A DNA stretch of 64,000 nt, taken from assembly GCF_001078375.1 (NCBI RefSeq), contig NZ_BBXI01000009.1, forward strand, positions 310,001 through 374,000. Reading direction: 5' to 3'. Position numbers and translations under genes: made by a program. This DNA comes from Veillonella tobetsuensis. GTDB lineage: Bacteria; Bacillota; Negativicutes; Veillonellales; Veillonellaceae. This document shows, one piece after another, positions 53,303 to 60,751 of this stretch. The notes under the pieces were generated by a model. The model made no database searches. It saw only the letters and a program-made list of their open reading frames with translations, and was not told where the DNA came from. Position 1 is the first letter of the stretch. Each line of letters starts with the position of its first letter.

Positions 53303-54598
53303 ATGAAAACCGTTGCTTTTACAACCTTAGGCTGTCGTGTCAATCAGTATGACACAGATGCTATGAAAGGTTTATTTTTACAAAATAATTACGAAGCAGT
53401 AGACTTCGATGAAAAAGCTGATATATATGTAATTAATACATGTTCTGTAACAAATATGGGGGAAAAGAAATCCCGTCAATTGATACGGAAAGCAAAACGT
53501 CAAAATGAAGATGCTTATGTAATCGTTACCGGTTGTTATGCTCAGCTTGATCCAGATGCGATTGCTGCTATTGATGGTGTTAATCTTGTTATCGGTACAA
53601 ACAACCGTTCTAAAATCGTTGAGCTCGTAGAGCAATTGGAATCTACAGAACGTCAAATCAATGCTGTTCGTGACATTATGAAAGAGTCCAACTTCGAGGA
53701 AATGCCATTATTTGGTAATGAATCAGATAAGGCTCGAGCTTTCATGAAAATTCAAGAAGGCTGTAATAACTATTGCTCTTTCTGCATCATTCCATATACT
53801 CGTGGTAAATTAAAATCTCGTAAAATTGAAGATATCGTAGAAGAAGCTAAACGGTTAGTAGAGCACGGATTCCATGAAATCGTATTAACAGGTATTCATT
53901 TGGGAAACTACGGTGTTGAGTTACCAGGTCGTCCTACCTTGGCTGATGTAGTAAAAGCTTTACTAGAAATTCCTGAGTTGTACCGTATCCGTTTTGGTTC
54001 CATTGAATCCGTAGAGGTTTCTGACGAACTAGTAGAATTAATGGCTACCGATAAGCGTGTATGTCCGAATTTACACCTGCCACTACAAGCGGGTTCAGAC
54101 CATGTATTGAAATTGATGAGACGTCACTATACACTACAAGAGTATAAAGATCTTATTGCAAAACTGCGTTCTCGCATTAAAGATTTATCCATTACGACTG
54201 ATATCATTGCAGGTTTCCCACAAGAAACAGATGAAGATTTTGAAGAAACATTGAATACAGTACGTGAAATTGGGTTTACCCATATTCACGCTTTCCCATA
54301 TTCTATTCGTGAGGGAACGCCTGCAGCGACTATGCCTGATCAAGTACCTGAAGCCGTTAAAAAGACTCGTGTAGCACTTTTGAATGGTCTTAGTCAAGCT
54401 GGTTATGAATCATACGCAAAATCTCGCATTGGTAAGCCTGGTGAGATTCTCATCGAAAAAGAAGAGAATGGATACTATATGGGCTTAACAAATGAGTATG
54501 TAAATGGTAAAGTTAAATCTGATGGGGCACATAATATTGGTGATCTTATTGGCGGTATTGTTGTTGGTTTAGAAGATAATTATTTAATTATTGAATAA
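53303..54598 (+). CDS. mtaB: tRNA t6A37 methylthiotransferase MtaB
   Basis: Adds methylthio to t6A37 in tRNA-Lys; the sister enzyme of MiaB, also encoded here. The N-terminal cysteines lie in TLGCRVNQYDTDAM, NTCSVTN and GCYAQL. The radical SAM cluster is Cys154-x3-Cys158-x2-Cys161 (CNNYCSFCIIPYTRG). The C-terminal TRAM domain spans about 365-431. Length is 431 residues. It follows rsmE as in Bacillus (yqeV). Confidence 0.95.
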   Translation: MKTVAFTTLGCRVNQYDTDAMKGLFLQNNYEAVDFDEKADIYVINTCSVTNMGEKKSRQLIRKAKRQNEDAYVIVTGCYAQLDPDAIAAIDGVNLVIGTNNRSKIVELVEQLESTERQINAVRDIMKESNFEEMPLFGNESDKARAFMKIQEGCNNYCSFCIIPYTRGKLKSRKIEDIVEEAKRLVEHGFHEIVLTGIHLGNYGVELPGRPTLADVVKALLEIPELYRIRFGSIESVEVSDELVELMATDKRVCPNLHLPLQAGSDHVLKLMRRHYTLQEYKDLIAKLRSRIKDLSITTDIIAGFPQETDEDFEETLNTVREIGFTHIHAFPYSIREGTPAATMPDQVPEAVKKTRVALLNGLSQAGYESYAKSRIGKPGEILIEKEENGYYMGLTNEYVNGKVKSDGAHNIGDLIGGIVVGLEDNYLIIE

Positions 54599-54609
54599 GG
54601 AGTCTAATT

Positions 54610-54954
54610 ATGAGCGATTGCATTTTCTGTAAAATTATTAATGGTGAAATTCCTTCCAATAAAGTATTAGAAAACGATAAATTCTATGCATTCCATGATA
54701 TTCAACCGGTGAAAAAGGTGCATGTTCTAATCGTGCCTAAAAACCATGTATCTAATATTGCGCATCTTACAGAAAAAAATGCTGACTATGTAGAAGGTTT
54801 GCTACCATTTGTTCGCGATGTAGCTAAAGAATTAGGTATTTCTAAAGATGGTTACCGCTTGATTTTCAATACTGGTGGTAAAGCTGGTCAAACTGTGTTC
54901 CATATGCATGCACATCTATTAGGTGGCGAGGAAATGGGCTGGCCAGAAGCATAA
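54610..54954 (+). CDS. HIT-family nucleotide-binding hydrolase (HinT-like)
   Basis: A 114-residue histidine-triad protein. The triad is His98, His100 and His102 in VFHMHAHLLGG. The N-terminal CIFCKIINGEIPS is the usual opening, with CxxC possibly binding zinc. HinT proteins hydrolyse aminoacyl-AMP and similar phosphoramidates. It lies 11 bases after mtaB and ends the heat-shock transcription unit. Confidence 0.95.
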   Translation: MSDCIFCKIINGEIPSNKVLENDKFYAFHDIQPVKKVHVLIVPKNHVSNIAHLTEKNADYVEGLLPFVRDVAKELGISKDGYRLIFNTGGKAGQTVFHMHAHLLGGEEMGWPEA

Positions 54955-55018
54955 ATTATAGCTTAATGTATTTTTTTATAATACTTATTAAAATTCCTAT
55001 AAAATATACCGGAAAATA

Positions 55019-55047
55019 TTGACAGAACCTATGTCTATACATATAAT
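55019..55047 (+). promoter_or_regulatory. Consensus promoter of rpsU
   Basis: TTGACA (55019-55024), exactly 17 bases, TATAAT (55042-55047): a perfect sigma-70/sigma-A consensus. It is the strongest-looking promoter in the window. Confidence 0.92.
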
Positions 55048-55110
55048 ATTATATGTGCGTATGTAAATTATCAGCACTTCCCGAGATTAATTTTGGAGGG
55101 AGGGATATAG

Positions 55111-55290
55111 ATGTCTGAAATCAAAGTCGGTAAAAACGAAACGCTTGAAAGTGCTCTTCGTCGATTCAAACGCTCCTGCCAAAAAGCGGGTGTTTTGTCT
55201 GAAGTAAGAAAACGCGAACACTACGAAAAACCAAGCGTAAAAAGAAAGAAAAAATCTGAAGCAGCAAGAAAACGCAAATTCAGAGCATAA
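55111..55290 (+). CDS. rpsU: 30S ribosomal protein S21
   Basis: A 59-residue basic ribosomal protein with the family pattern [20 protein letters not shown], then [14 protein letters not shown] and a Lys/Arg-rich tail. The ATG at 55111 follows GGAGGGAGGG (55095-55104). S21 takes part in initiation near the anti-Shine-Dalgarno sequence. It has its own consensus promoter and terminator, and yqeY follows, the common rpsU-yqeY order. Confidence 0.96.
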   Translation: MSEIKVGKNETLESALRRFKRSCQKAGVLSEVRKREHYEKPSVKRKKKSEAARKRKFRA

Positions 55291-55296
55291 GATGAT

Positions 55297-55350
55297 AACC
55301 CTAATTCTGCCTTTTCATGGCTTCATGAAATTCAGAATTAGGGTTTCTTT
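55297..55350 (+). terminator. Long two-part terminator after rpsU
   Basis: Outer stem AACCCTAATTCTG/CAGAATTAGGGTT (55297-55309 and 55333-55345) is stacked on an inner stem TTTCATG/CATGAAA (55313-55319 and 55324-55330). TTTCTTT-rich sequence follows. Confidence 0.88.
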
Positions 55351-55419
55351 ATTTTATCCTATGGTATCTATTACTTAGATTATTATCTAGTATATATATT
55401 AATAAAATTGGAGGTTACT

Positions 55420-55863
55420 ATGAGTTTAAAAGATCAATTAAAAGAAGATATGAAAGCAGCTATGAAGGCTCGTGAAGAAGGCAAAATTGCCTTATCTGTA
55501 ATTCGTATGGTGAATAGTGCTATTAAAAATACAGAAATCAATGACAAAGTAGAACTTGATGATAATGGTGTGTTAGGCATTCTTGCTAAAGAAATGAAAA
55601 CACGTCAAGATTCTCTTACAGAATTCGAAAAAGCAGGTCGTGAAGATTTAATAGCACATGTAAAAGAAGAAATGGCAGTTCTTCAAAAATATATGCCAGC
55701 ACAACTTACTGAAGAAGAAATTCGAGACGTAGTAAAAAATGCTATTGCTGAGTGTGGGGATAATGTAAATATGGGTAATGTAATGAAACATGTAATGCCT
55801 CATACAAAAGGTCGTGCTGATGGAAAACTCGTTAATACCATTGTAAAAGAATTATTAGGATAA
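55420..55863 (+). CDS. yqeY: GatB/YqeY domain protein
   Basis: A 147-residue helical protein with the YqeY fold also found at the C-terminus of GatB, the amidotransferase subunit. It shows LKEDMKAAMKAREEGKIALS at the start, EKAGREDLIAHVKEEM near 69 and VMKHVMPHTKGRADGKLVN near the end. It may bind tRNA, but the role is undefined. GGAGG precedes ATG 55420. Confidence 0.93.
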   Translation: MSLKDQLKEDMKAAMKAREEGKIALSVIRMVNSAIKNTEINDKVELDDNGVLGILAKEMKTRQDSLTEFEKAGREDLIAHVKEEMAVLQKYMPAQLTEEEIRDVVKNAIAECGDNVNMGNVMKHVMPHTKGRADGKLVNTIVKELLG

Positions 55864-55914
55864 TTCAGTATTAGTTACCAATCATACAAAACTATAAAAT
55901 TCTATAGAAATTAT

Positions 55915-55944
55915 TTGACAATAATTTTCTCAGTGTGGTAATAT
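55915..55944 (+). promoter_or_regulatory. Promoter of glnA
   Basis: TTGACA (55915-55920), 18 bases, TAATAT (55939-55944) with TGG directly before it, an extended -10. Its TGGTAATAT stretch is identical to the one in the hrcA promoter. Confidence 0.7.
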
Positions 55945-55967
55945 GTACTCAAGAAAATAATTAGTCA

Positions 55968-56036
55968 ATGAAGACTCCACTGGATAGGTATGCAGATTGT
56001 ATATCTATGTTGTTGGAGTCTTTTTTTATGGCGTAG
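55968..56036 (+). CDS. Possible 22-residue leader peptide before glnA
   Basis: ATG 55968 opens a frame of 22 codons ending TAG at 56034-56036. It covers the whole attenuator hairpin and stops just before the glnA ribosome-binding site. There is no convincing Shine-Dalgarno site upstream, and no run of one codon for a regulating amino acid. Chance is a fair alternative. Confidence 0.25.
   Translation: MKTPLDRYADCISMLLESFFMA
55971..56027 (+). terminator. Leader terminator (attenuator candidate) before glnA
   Basis: AAGACTCCA (55971-55979) pairs with TGGAGTCTT (56014-56022) around a 34-base loop that can itself fold. Seven T follow the core stem. The gene starts 20 bases after it, and the promoter at 55915-55944 lies upstream, so it sits in the leader and may control readthrough. 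Confidence 0.65.
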
Positions 56037-56046
56037 GAGGCACAAA

Positions 56047-57948
56047 ATGGCTAAAAAAGATTTATTGTATTACATTCCTGCAGGTCAATATGGTAAAGAA
56101 GGTGTTTTATCTCTATTAGAGCAACATCCGGAAATTAAATTCGTTTCTCTTGTAGGCATTGACTTGGCTGGTAATGATACAGATGAAAAAATTCCAATGT
56201 CTGTATTTTTTGATGACTATGAATCCTTCTTTGAAGGCCGTGCCGTACAAACAGACGGTTCTTCCGTAGTATTGACTAATATCGCTACATTAAATAACGC
56301 ACGTGTTGATATGTGGGGGGATCCTGATGTTAACTGGTTCGTTGATTATAACTATGAAAATATCGATGAAGCAACAGGTTTACCAACTGGTACATTACGT
56401 ATTCCAGCGTTCTTGATGCATAACTATCGCTATGTGGATTCTCGTTCTATCTTAAAACGTAGTTGTGACTATGTTCGTGCTGAGCTTTTATCTTTAATTA
56501 AAGAAAAAGGCATTCCAAGTATGCCACACATCAATCCTGATGAAATTGTAGACATCGTATTCACATCTGCTACTGAATTAGAATTCTGGGTAAAAACTCC
56601 ATCTAAAACAGTTACAAAAAAAGAATTATCCGTATCTCAACGTCTACAAGAACAATACTGGCAACGTACTCACGGTACCGTTCGTACTGCTTTAGAGCAA
56701 GCTGTAGAACGCCTTGATCAATATGGTATGGTTGCGGAAATGGGCCATAAAGAAGTAGGTGGCGTTAAAGCTAAATTAGATGAAGATGGTCATGAAGCAG
56801 TCGTATTGGAACAATTAGAAATCGATTGGAAATTCTCTAGCAATCCAATGCAAACTGCAGATAATGAATTGCAAGCTCGTATCATCGTTCGTGAAGTATT
56901 CCGTGAAAACGGTCTTGATGTAACCTTTAATGCAAAACCAATTATTGGTGTAGCAGGTTCTGGTGAGCATACTCACTTTGGTGTAATGGCAAAGCTTAAA
57001 TCTGGAAAACTTGTTAACTTATATAGCCCAGAAGATATGAAAAAAGAATCTTGCAGTGGCTTAGGTATTGGTGCAATCATGGGTCTATTAAAACACTATG
57101 AAGCAATTAATCCATTCATTAGTTCCACAACAGATTCTTTGAATCGTTTAAAACCAGGCTTTGAAGCACCGGTATGTATTGTTACTTCTTTGGGTACGGA
57201 CCCATCTGAACCTAGCCGTAACCGTACAATCCTTTGCGGTTTGATTCGCGATATTGACAATCCAATGGCAACACGTTTTGAATTGCGTTCTCCAAATCCT
57301 TACACTAATACATATACTGCATTGGCATTGATTTTTATCTCTGCTTTTGATGGTATGAAATACGCAATTACAAGTGGTAAAACACAGGCTGAGCTTGAAG
57401 CAGAACTTTCAAAAGAAGCTGGTCAAGATGCAGACTACTTACAAAAAGAACGTGCATTCCGTTCTGAAAAAGATGTATTTGAAGACTTTACTCAAGAAGA
57501 ACGCAATCAAATGTTTGGCGTAGCACCTGCTACTGTTTGGGAAAATATTAAAGGTTATAAAAACAATCCTGACTTAGTTAATACGTTAGCTCAAGGCGAA
57601 GCATTCGCTCATGACTTAATGGATTCTTTCATTGCGTCTATCTTAAAACGTTGGAAACTCGTATTAGCACATCGTATTATTCCTGATAATATGGATACTG
57701 TTAGACAAATGGTTTCTATTCATACTGACAGCCGTAATAGTATTGATGACAAACGCTTTGCAGAAGTTAATGACTTGCGTTTCTATCTTGCAAAAGACAG
57801 TGATGATCGTAAATCCTTATTCACACGTATCGTAGATGCATTGCGTGAAGAAGATTATGATACTGCATCTGCATTACAAATTGAAATGAATGACAAAATG
57901 GAAGAGTTAGAAGCTAAATATGCTAACTATAGCAAAAATATTTTCTAA
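56047..57948 (+). CDS. glnA: Glutamine synthetase, long divergent type
   Basis: Makes glutamine from glutamate, ammonia and ATP. It has 633 residues, longer than type I (about 440-470) and near but below type III (about 700). Catalytic-domain segments are GVAGSGEHTHFGVMAKL near 300-316, NRLKPGFEAPVCIVTS near 364 and RFELRSPNPYTNTY near 413-426. The last 180 residues or so are a helical extension not seen in type I. GTAGGAGG precedes ATG 56047. It is a single-gene unit between an attenuator-like leader and a terminator. Confidence 0.85.
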   Translation: MAKKDLLYYIPAGQYGKEGVLSLLEQHPEIKFVSLVGIDLAGNDTDEKIPMSVFFDDYESFFEGRAVQTDGSSVVLTNIATLNNARVDMWGDPDVNWFVDYNYENIDEATGLPTGTLRIPAFLMHNYRYVDSRSILKRSCDYVRAELLSLIKEKGIPSMPHINPDEIVDIVFTSATELEFWVKTPSKTVTKKELSVSQRLQEQYWQRTHGTVRTALEQAVERLDQYGMVAEMGHKEVGGVKAKLDEDGHEAVVLEQLEIDWKFSSNPMQTADNELQARIIVREVFRENGLDVTFNAKPIIGVAGSGEHTHFGVMAKLKSGKLVNLYSPEDMKKESCSGLGIGAIMGLLKHYEAINPFISSTTDSLNRLKPGFEAPVCIVTSLGTDPSEPSRNRTILCGLIRDIDNPMATRFELRSPNPYTNTYTALALIFISAFDGMKYAITSGKTQAELEAELSKEAGQDADYLQKERAFRSEKDVFEDFTQEERNQMFGVAPATVWENIKGYKNNPDLVNTLAQGEAFAHDLMDSFIASILKRWKLVLAHRIIPDNMDTVRQMVSIHTDSRNSIDDKRFAEVNDLRFYLAKDSDDRKSLFTRIVDALREEDYDTASALQIEMNDKMEELEAKYANYSKNIF

Positions 57949-57965
57949 AACTTTCTATTAAAGAT

Positions 57966-57996
57966 AAAGGTCCACCCATTCTCGGGTGGACCTTTT
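57966..57996 (+). terminator. Intrinsic terminator after glnA
   Basis: A perfect 12-bp stem AAAGGTCCACCC/GGGTGGACCTTT (57966-57977 and 57984-57995) has a 6-base loop and is followed by T. Confidence 0.88.
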
Positions 57997-58032
57997 AGCT
58001 GTTTATATGAAAAGAATATACAGGAAATTCCA

Positions 58033-58242
58033 TTATTCATTATGTAAAAATTTCTCGACTAATACTAGACTACACACTAGTACAAAGATAGAAATGGCCC
58101 ATATTAACATGTCCATTGCAGATTCATGAGATATAATCAATAATCTTACGATGGCAGTAATACCTATATAGAGAAAAAAATCGAGAGGGAAATGAAAGTT
58201 ATTTTTAAAATACTTTACAATGAGAGCTATAAACTCAAAAAA
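58033..58242 (-). pseudogene. psiE: C-terminal remnant of psiE (phosphate-starvation-inducible protein)
   Basis: On the minus strand a frame of about 69 codons ends in TAA and reads [24 protein letters not shown], then [15 protein letters not shown]. This matches the C-terminal half of PsiE membrane proteins (about 136 residues in E. coli). The N-terminal half and start codon are missing. The homology begins exactly at the T run of the tpx terminator, and further upstream the frame reads through the hairpin into a stop. No ribosome-binding site or promoter is seen. This is a broken gene, and it explains most of the 360-base gap between glnA and tpx. Confidence 0.85.
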
Positions 58243-58265
58243 GACCGTACACCGTACGGTCTTTT
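58237..58265 (-). terminator. Terminator of tpx
   Basis: GACCGTAC/GTACGGTC (58243-58250 and 58254-58261), extended by A-T pairs, with a 3-base loop and six T on the minus strand. It lies about 45 bases after the tpx stop and abuts the psiE remnant. Confidence 0.88.
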
Positions 58266-58308
58266 AATACATCCAGTAATAGGATAGAAAAAATCAATTA
58301 GCAATCTA

Positions 58309-58824
58309 TTAGATATCTGCTTTAATTGCTTCTAATGCAGCGTCGAAGTTAACAGCTTGTGTTACTTCAGGTACATATTCAACATATGTTACTTTATTGT
58401 CTTTGTTGATTACTACAACACCACGAGTTAATAGACGTAATTCCTCGATTAAGAAACCATAGTTTTCACCAAAAGAAGCATCTTTATGGTCAGATAATGT
58501 AACAACTTTGTCTACACCTGCTGCACCACACCAACGTTTTTGAGCAAATGGAAGGTCCATAGATATTGTTAATACAACAACATCTTCGGAAAGGGATGTT
58601 GCATCTTGATTGAACCAACGAGTTTGTGCATCACAAACACCAGTATCAAGGGAAGGTACTACAGAGATAACTTTTACTTTACCTTCGTAATCTTTCAATG
58701 TTTTAGGTTGTAAATCGTTAGATAATACTGTGAAATCAGGTGCTTGTTGACCTACTTTAACTTCAGGACCAACTAATGTGATAGGACCACCTGCAAATGT
58801 TACGACACCAGTACGTTTTTCCAT
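58309..58824 (-). CDS. tpx: Thiol peroxidase (Tpx)
   Basis: A periplasm- or cytosol-type atypical 2-Cys peroxiredoxin reducing lipid and hydrogen peroxides. The peroxidatic Cys64 is in PSLDTGVC and the resolving Cys99 in RWCGA, the typical Tpx pair. [14 protein letters not shown] is diagnostic. Length is 171 residues and no signal peptide is seen, so it is probably cytosolic. AGGAGGAA precedes the ATG on the minus strand. It is transcribed alone, away from the ABC genes. Confidence 0.95.
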   Translation of the reverse strand: MEKRTGVVTFAGGPITLVGPEVKVGQQAPDFTVLSNDLQPKTLKDYEGKVKVISVVPSLDTGVCDAQTRWFNQDATSLSEDVVVLTISMDLPFAQKRWCGAAGVDKVVTLSDHKDASFGENYGFLIEELRLLTRGVVVINKDNKVTYVEYVPEVTQAVNFDAALEAIKADI

Positions 58825-58881
58825 GTTTCATTCCTCCTAAGAGTATATATACAAAATTGATTAAACAATAATTCTACAGTT

Positions 58882-58910
58882 AGTATACCACTTCTAAATA
58901 TTTAAGTAAA
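58882..58910 (-). promoter_or_regulatory. Promoter of tpx
   Basis: Read on the minus strand: TTTACT (58910-58905), 17 bases, TATACT (58887-58882), with TGG just before the -10 as an extended element. Confidence 0.7.
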
Positions 58911-59020
58911 CTAATTTTTTCGATATAGTTTTTTATTTGAAAAAGACATGGATTTATTGTTTTGTGGTAGAAGAAATAACATGTAAATGGTACGATAGAA
59001 AGATAAGAGGAGGTTATTTA

Positions 59021-60751
59021 ATGAATCCATCTGCTATTTTTAAAGAATTTTTTCGCCGTGAAGGTATATATTACCTTATAGGATTAACTATGTTAATCGC
59101 TATTGATGTGGCATTTTTAATTGTTCCTCAATTAATAGGTAGTGCTATCGATACATTAAGTCAAAATAAAGAGGGCTTAACACAATACATACTATATTTT
59201 ATTGGGTTATTAATAATAATTACAGTATTAAAGGTTATTTCTCGTCGTACTTTACTAGGGTCTATACGACGCATGGAGTATTTATTTCGTCAAAAATTAT
59301 GTGCTCGAGCCTTAGAGATACCAACGACATACTATGATGTTAATGGTCCTGGTAAGGTTATGGCCTTAATGACCAATGATGTTACATCACTACGTGTTGC
59401 ACTAGGTTTAGGCATCATGCTTTTGGTAGATATTATTTTGTACTCCCTATTAGGATCTATTATATTAATTCAAAAAATAGATTTTTTATTAGCTTTAAAA
59501 ATAATGACACCTGTCTTGATTATATTAATATCTATATTCACTTTGGGACGTCGCTTAAGAAAAAAACAACGTCAAGCTCAAACAACCTATAGTGATATGA
59601 CAGAATTTGGGCAGGAACTATTCCAAGGTATGGAGGTCATTCGAGCTTTTAATAAAGAAGCTATCATTAGTGGATTGTTTAATCGTATAAACAAGAAAAA
59701 CTACAAAGACAATATGAGTGTTGCAATACTCGATGCAGTTTTATCACCACTTACAATGATTGCTCCATTTATTTGTATCAGTATTAGCATGTATATATGT
59801 GGTACGTTAGCTGTTGAAGGACTTATGACAGTAGGGGAATTCGTTACAATTAATGCTTTTATTATGCTAATTATAGGGCCATTAATTTCTCTCGGTTCTT
59901 TAGTTGCCATTGTTCAAAAAGGACTTGCTTCATTAGATAGAATTATTGATTTTATGAGTTTACCTGCCGAATGTAACAGTACCGATGGAAAACAGCTTGC
60001 TTTAGGTGATATAGATATTAGATATTTAAATTTTACCTATGATGAAGCAAAGACACCAGCTTTACGTCAACTTAATATTACCTTTAAAAAGGGTGAGTTT
60101 GTTGGTATTGTGGGGAAACCAGGATCTGGGAAAAGCACACTATTTAAACTCTTATTAGGGCTACAAAAGGCACCTGCAAAAACGATTTATATTAATAATC
60201 AAGATATTACAAGTATACCTATCGGTACTGTACGAAACTCTATTTCTTATGTTCCAACACAATCTTATTTATTAAGTTCAACCATTGCTGATAATATAAG
60301 TTTTGGCTATGAAAACGAAAATCATATTACTGTATCTGAGGCAGCTAAAAAAGCACAGTTATATCGTGATTTAGGGAATGACTTAGAGAATTCATTAAGT
60401 GTATTAGCTGAAGAAGGACGCGATTTATCAGGAGGTCAAAAGCAGCGAATCAATTTAGCACGTGGCTTTTATAAAAACGCTCCATACTTGCTCTTAGATA
60501 ATTGTTTCTCTGCATTAGATGCCATAACGGTAAATGACATGATTCAAATCTTGAAAGCTACTGAAGATAAAACCATTTTATGTATTTCTCAACGATTAGA
60601 AGTAATAAAAGAGGCAGATCGTATCATTGTTTTTGATGATGGCATGATTCGTGAAATTGGTAACCATCAGGAGTTAATGAAAAAAGAAGGATTATATTAT
60701 CAAATGTATACAGCACAGAATAGGGGGGCGACTAATGAAATTAAAATATAA
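59021..60751 (+). CDS. Heterodimeric ABC exporter, subunit with degenerate ATPase site
   Basis: A 576-residue type IV ABC half-exporter: six membrane helices (about 1-310), then the ATPase domain. Walker A is GKPGSGKST near 365-373 and the signature DLSGGQKQR near 468 is canonical. But Walker B reads LLLDNCFSALD, with Asn in place of the catalytic Glu, and the switch His is Gln (ISQRLE near 523). It is therefore the non-catalytic half of a heterodimer with the next gene, which overlaps by 17 bases. The start is ATG 59021 after AGAGGAGG. Substrate unknown; relatives export drugs or peptides. Confidence 0.92.
   Translation: MNPSAIFKEFFRREGIYYLIGLTMLIAIDVAFLIVPQLIGSAIDTLSQNKEGLTQYILYFIGLLIIITVLKVISRRTLLGSIRRMEYLFRQKLCARALEIPTTYYDVNGPGKVMALMTNDVTSLRVALGLGIMLLVDIILYSLLGSIILIQKIDFLLALKIMTPVLIILISIFTLGRRLRKKQRQAQTTYSDMTEFGQELFQGMEVIRAFNKEAIISGLFNRINKKNYKDNMSVAILDAVLSPLTMIAPFICISISMYICGTLAVEGLMTVGEFVTINAFIMLIIGPLISLGSLVAIVQKGLASLDRIIDFMSLPAECNSTDGKQLALGDIDIRYLNFTYDEAKTPALRQLNITFKKGEFVGIVGKPGSGKSTLFKLLLGLQKAPAKTIYINNQDITSIPIGTVRNSISYVPTQSYLLSSTIADNISFGYENENHITVSEAAKKAQLYRDLGNDLENSLSVLAEEGRDLSGGQKQRINLARGFYKNAPYLLLDNCFSALDAITVNDMIQILKATEDKTILCISQRLEVIKEADRIIVFDDGMIREIGNHQELMKKEGLYYQMYTAQNRGATNEIKI

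Noticed and set aside
58825-59020. Promoter for the ABC exporter genes
   Set aside because: TTGAAA at 58937 has no -10 at suitable spacing, and no other pair was convincing, so none was listed.
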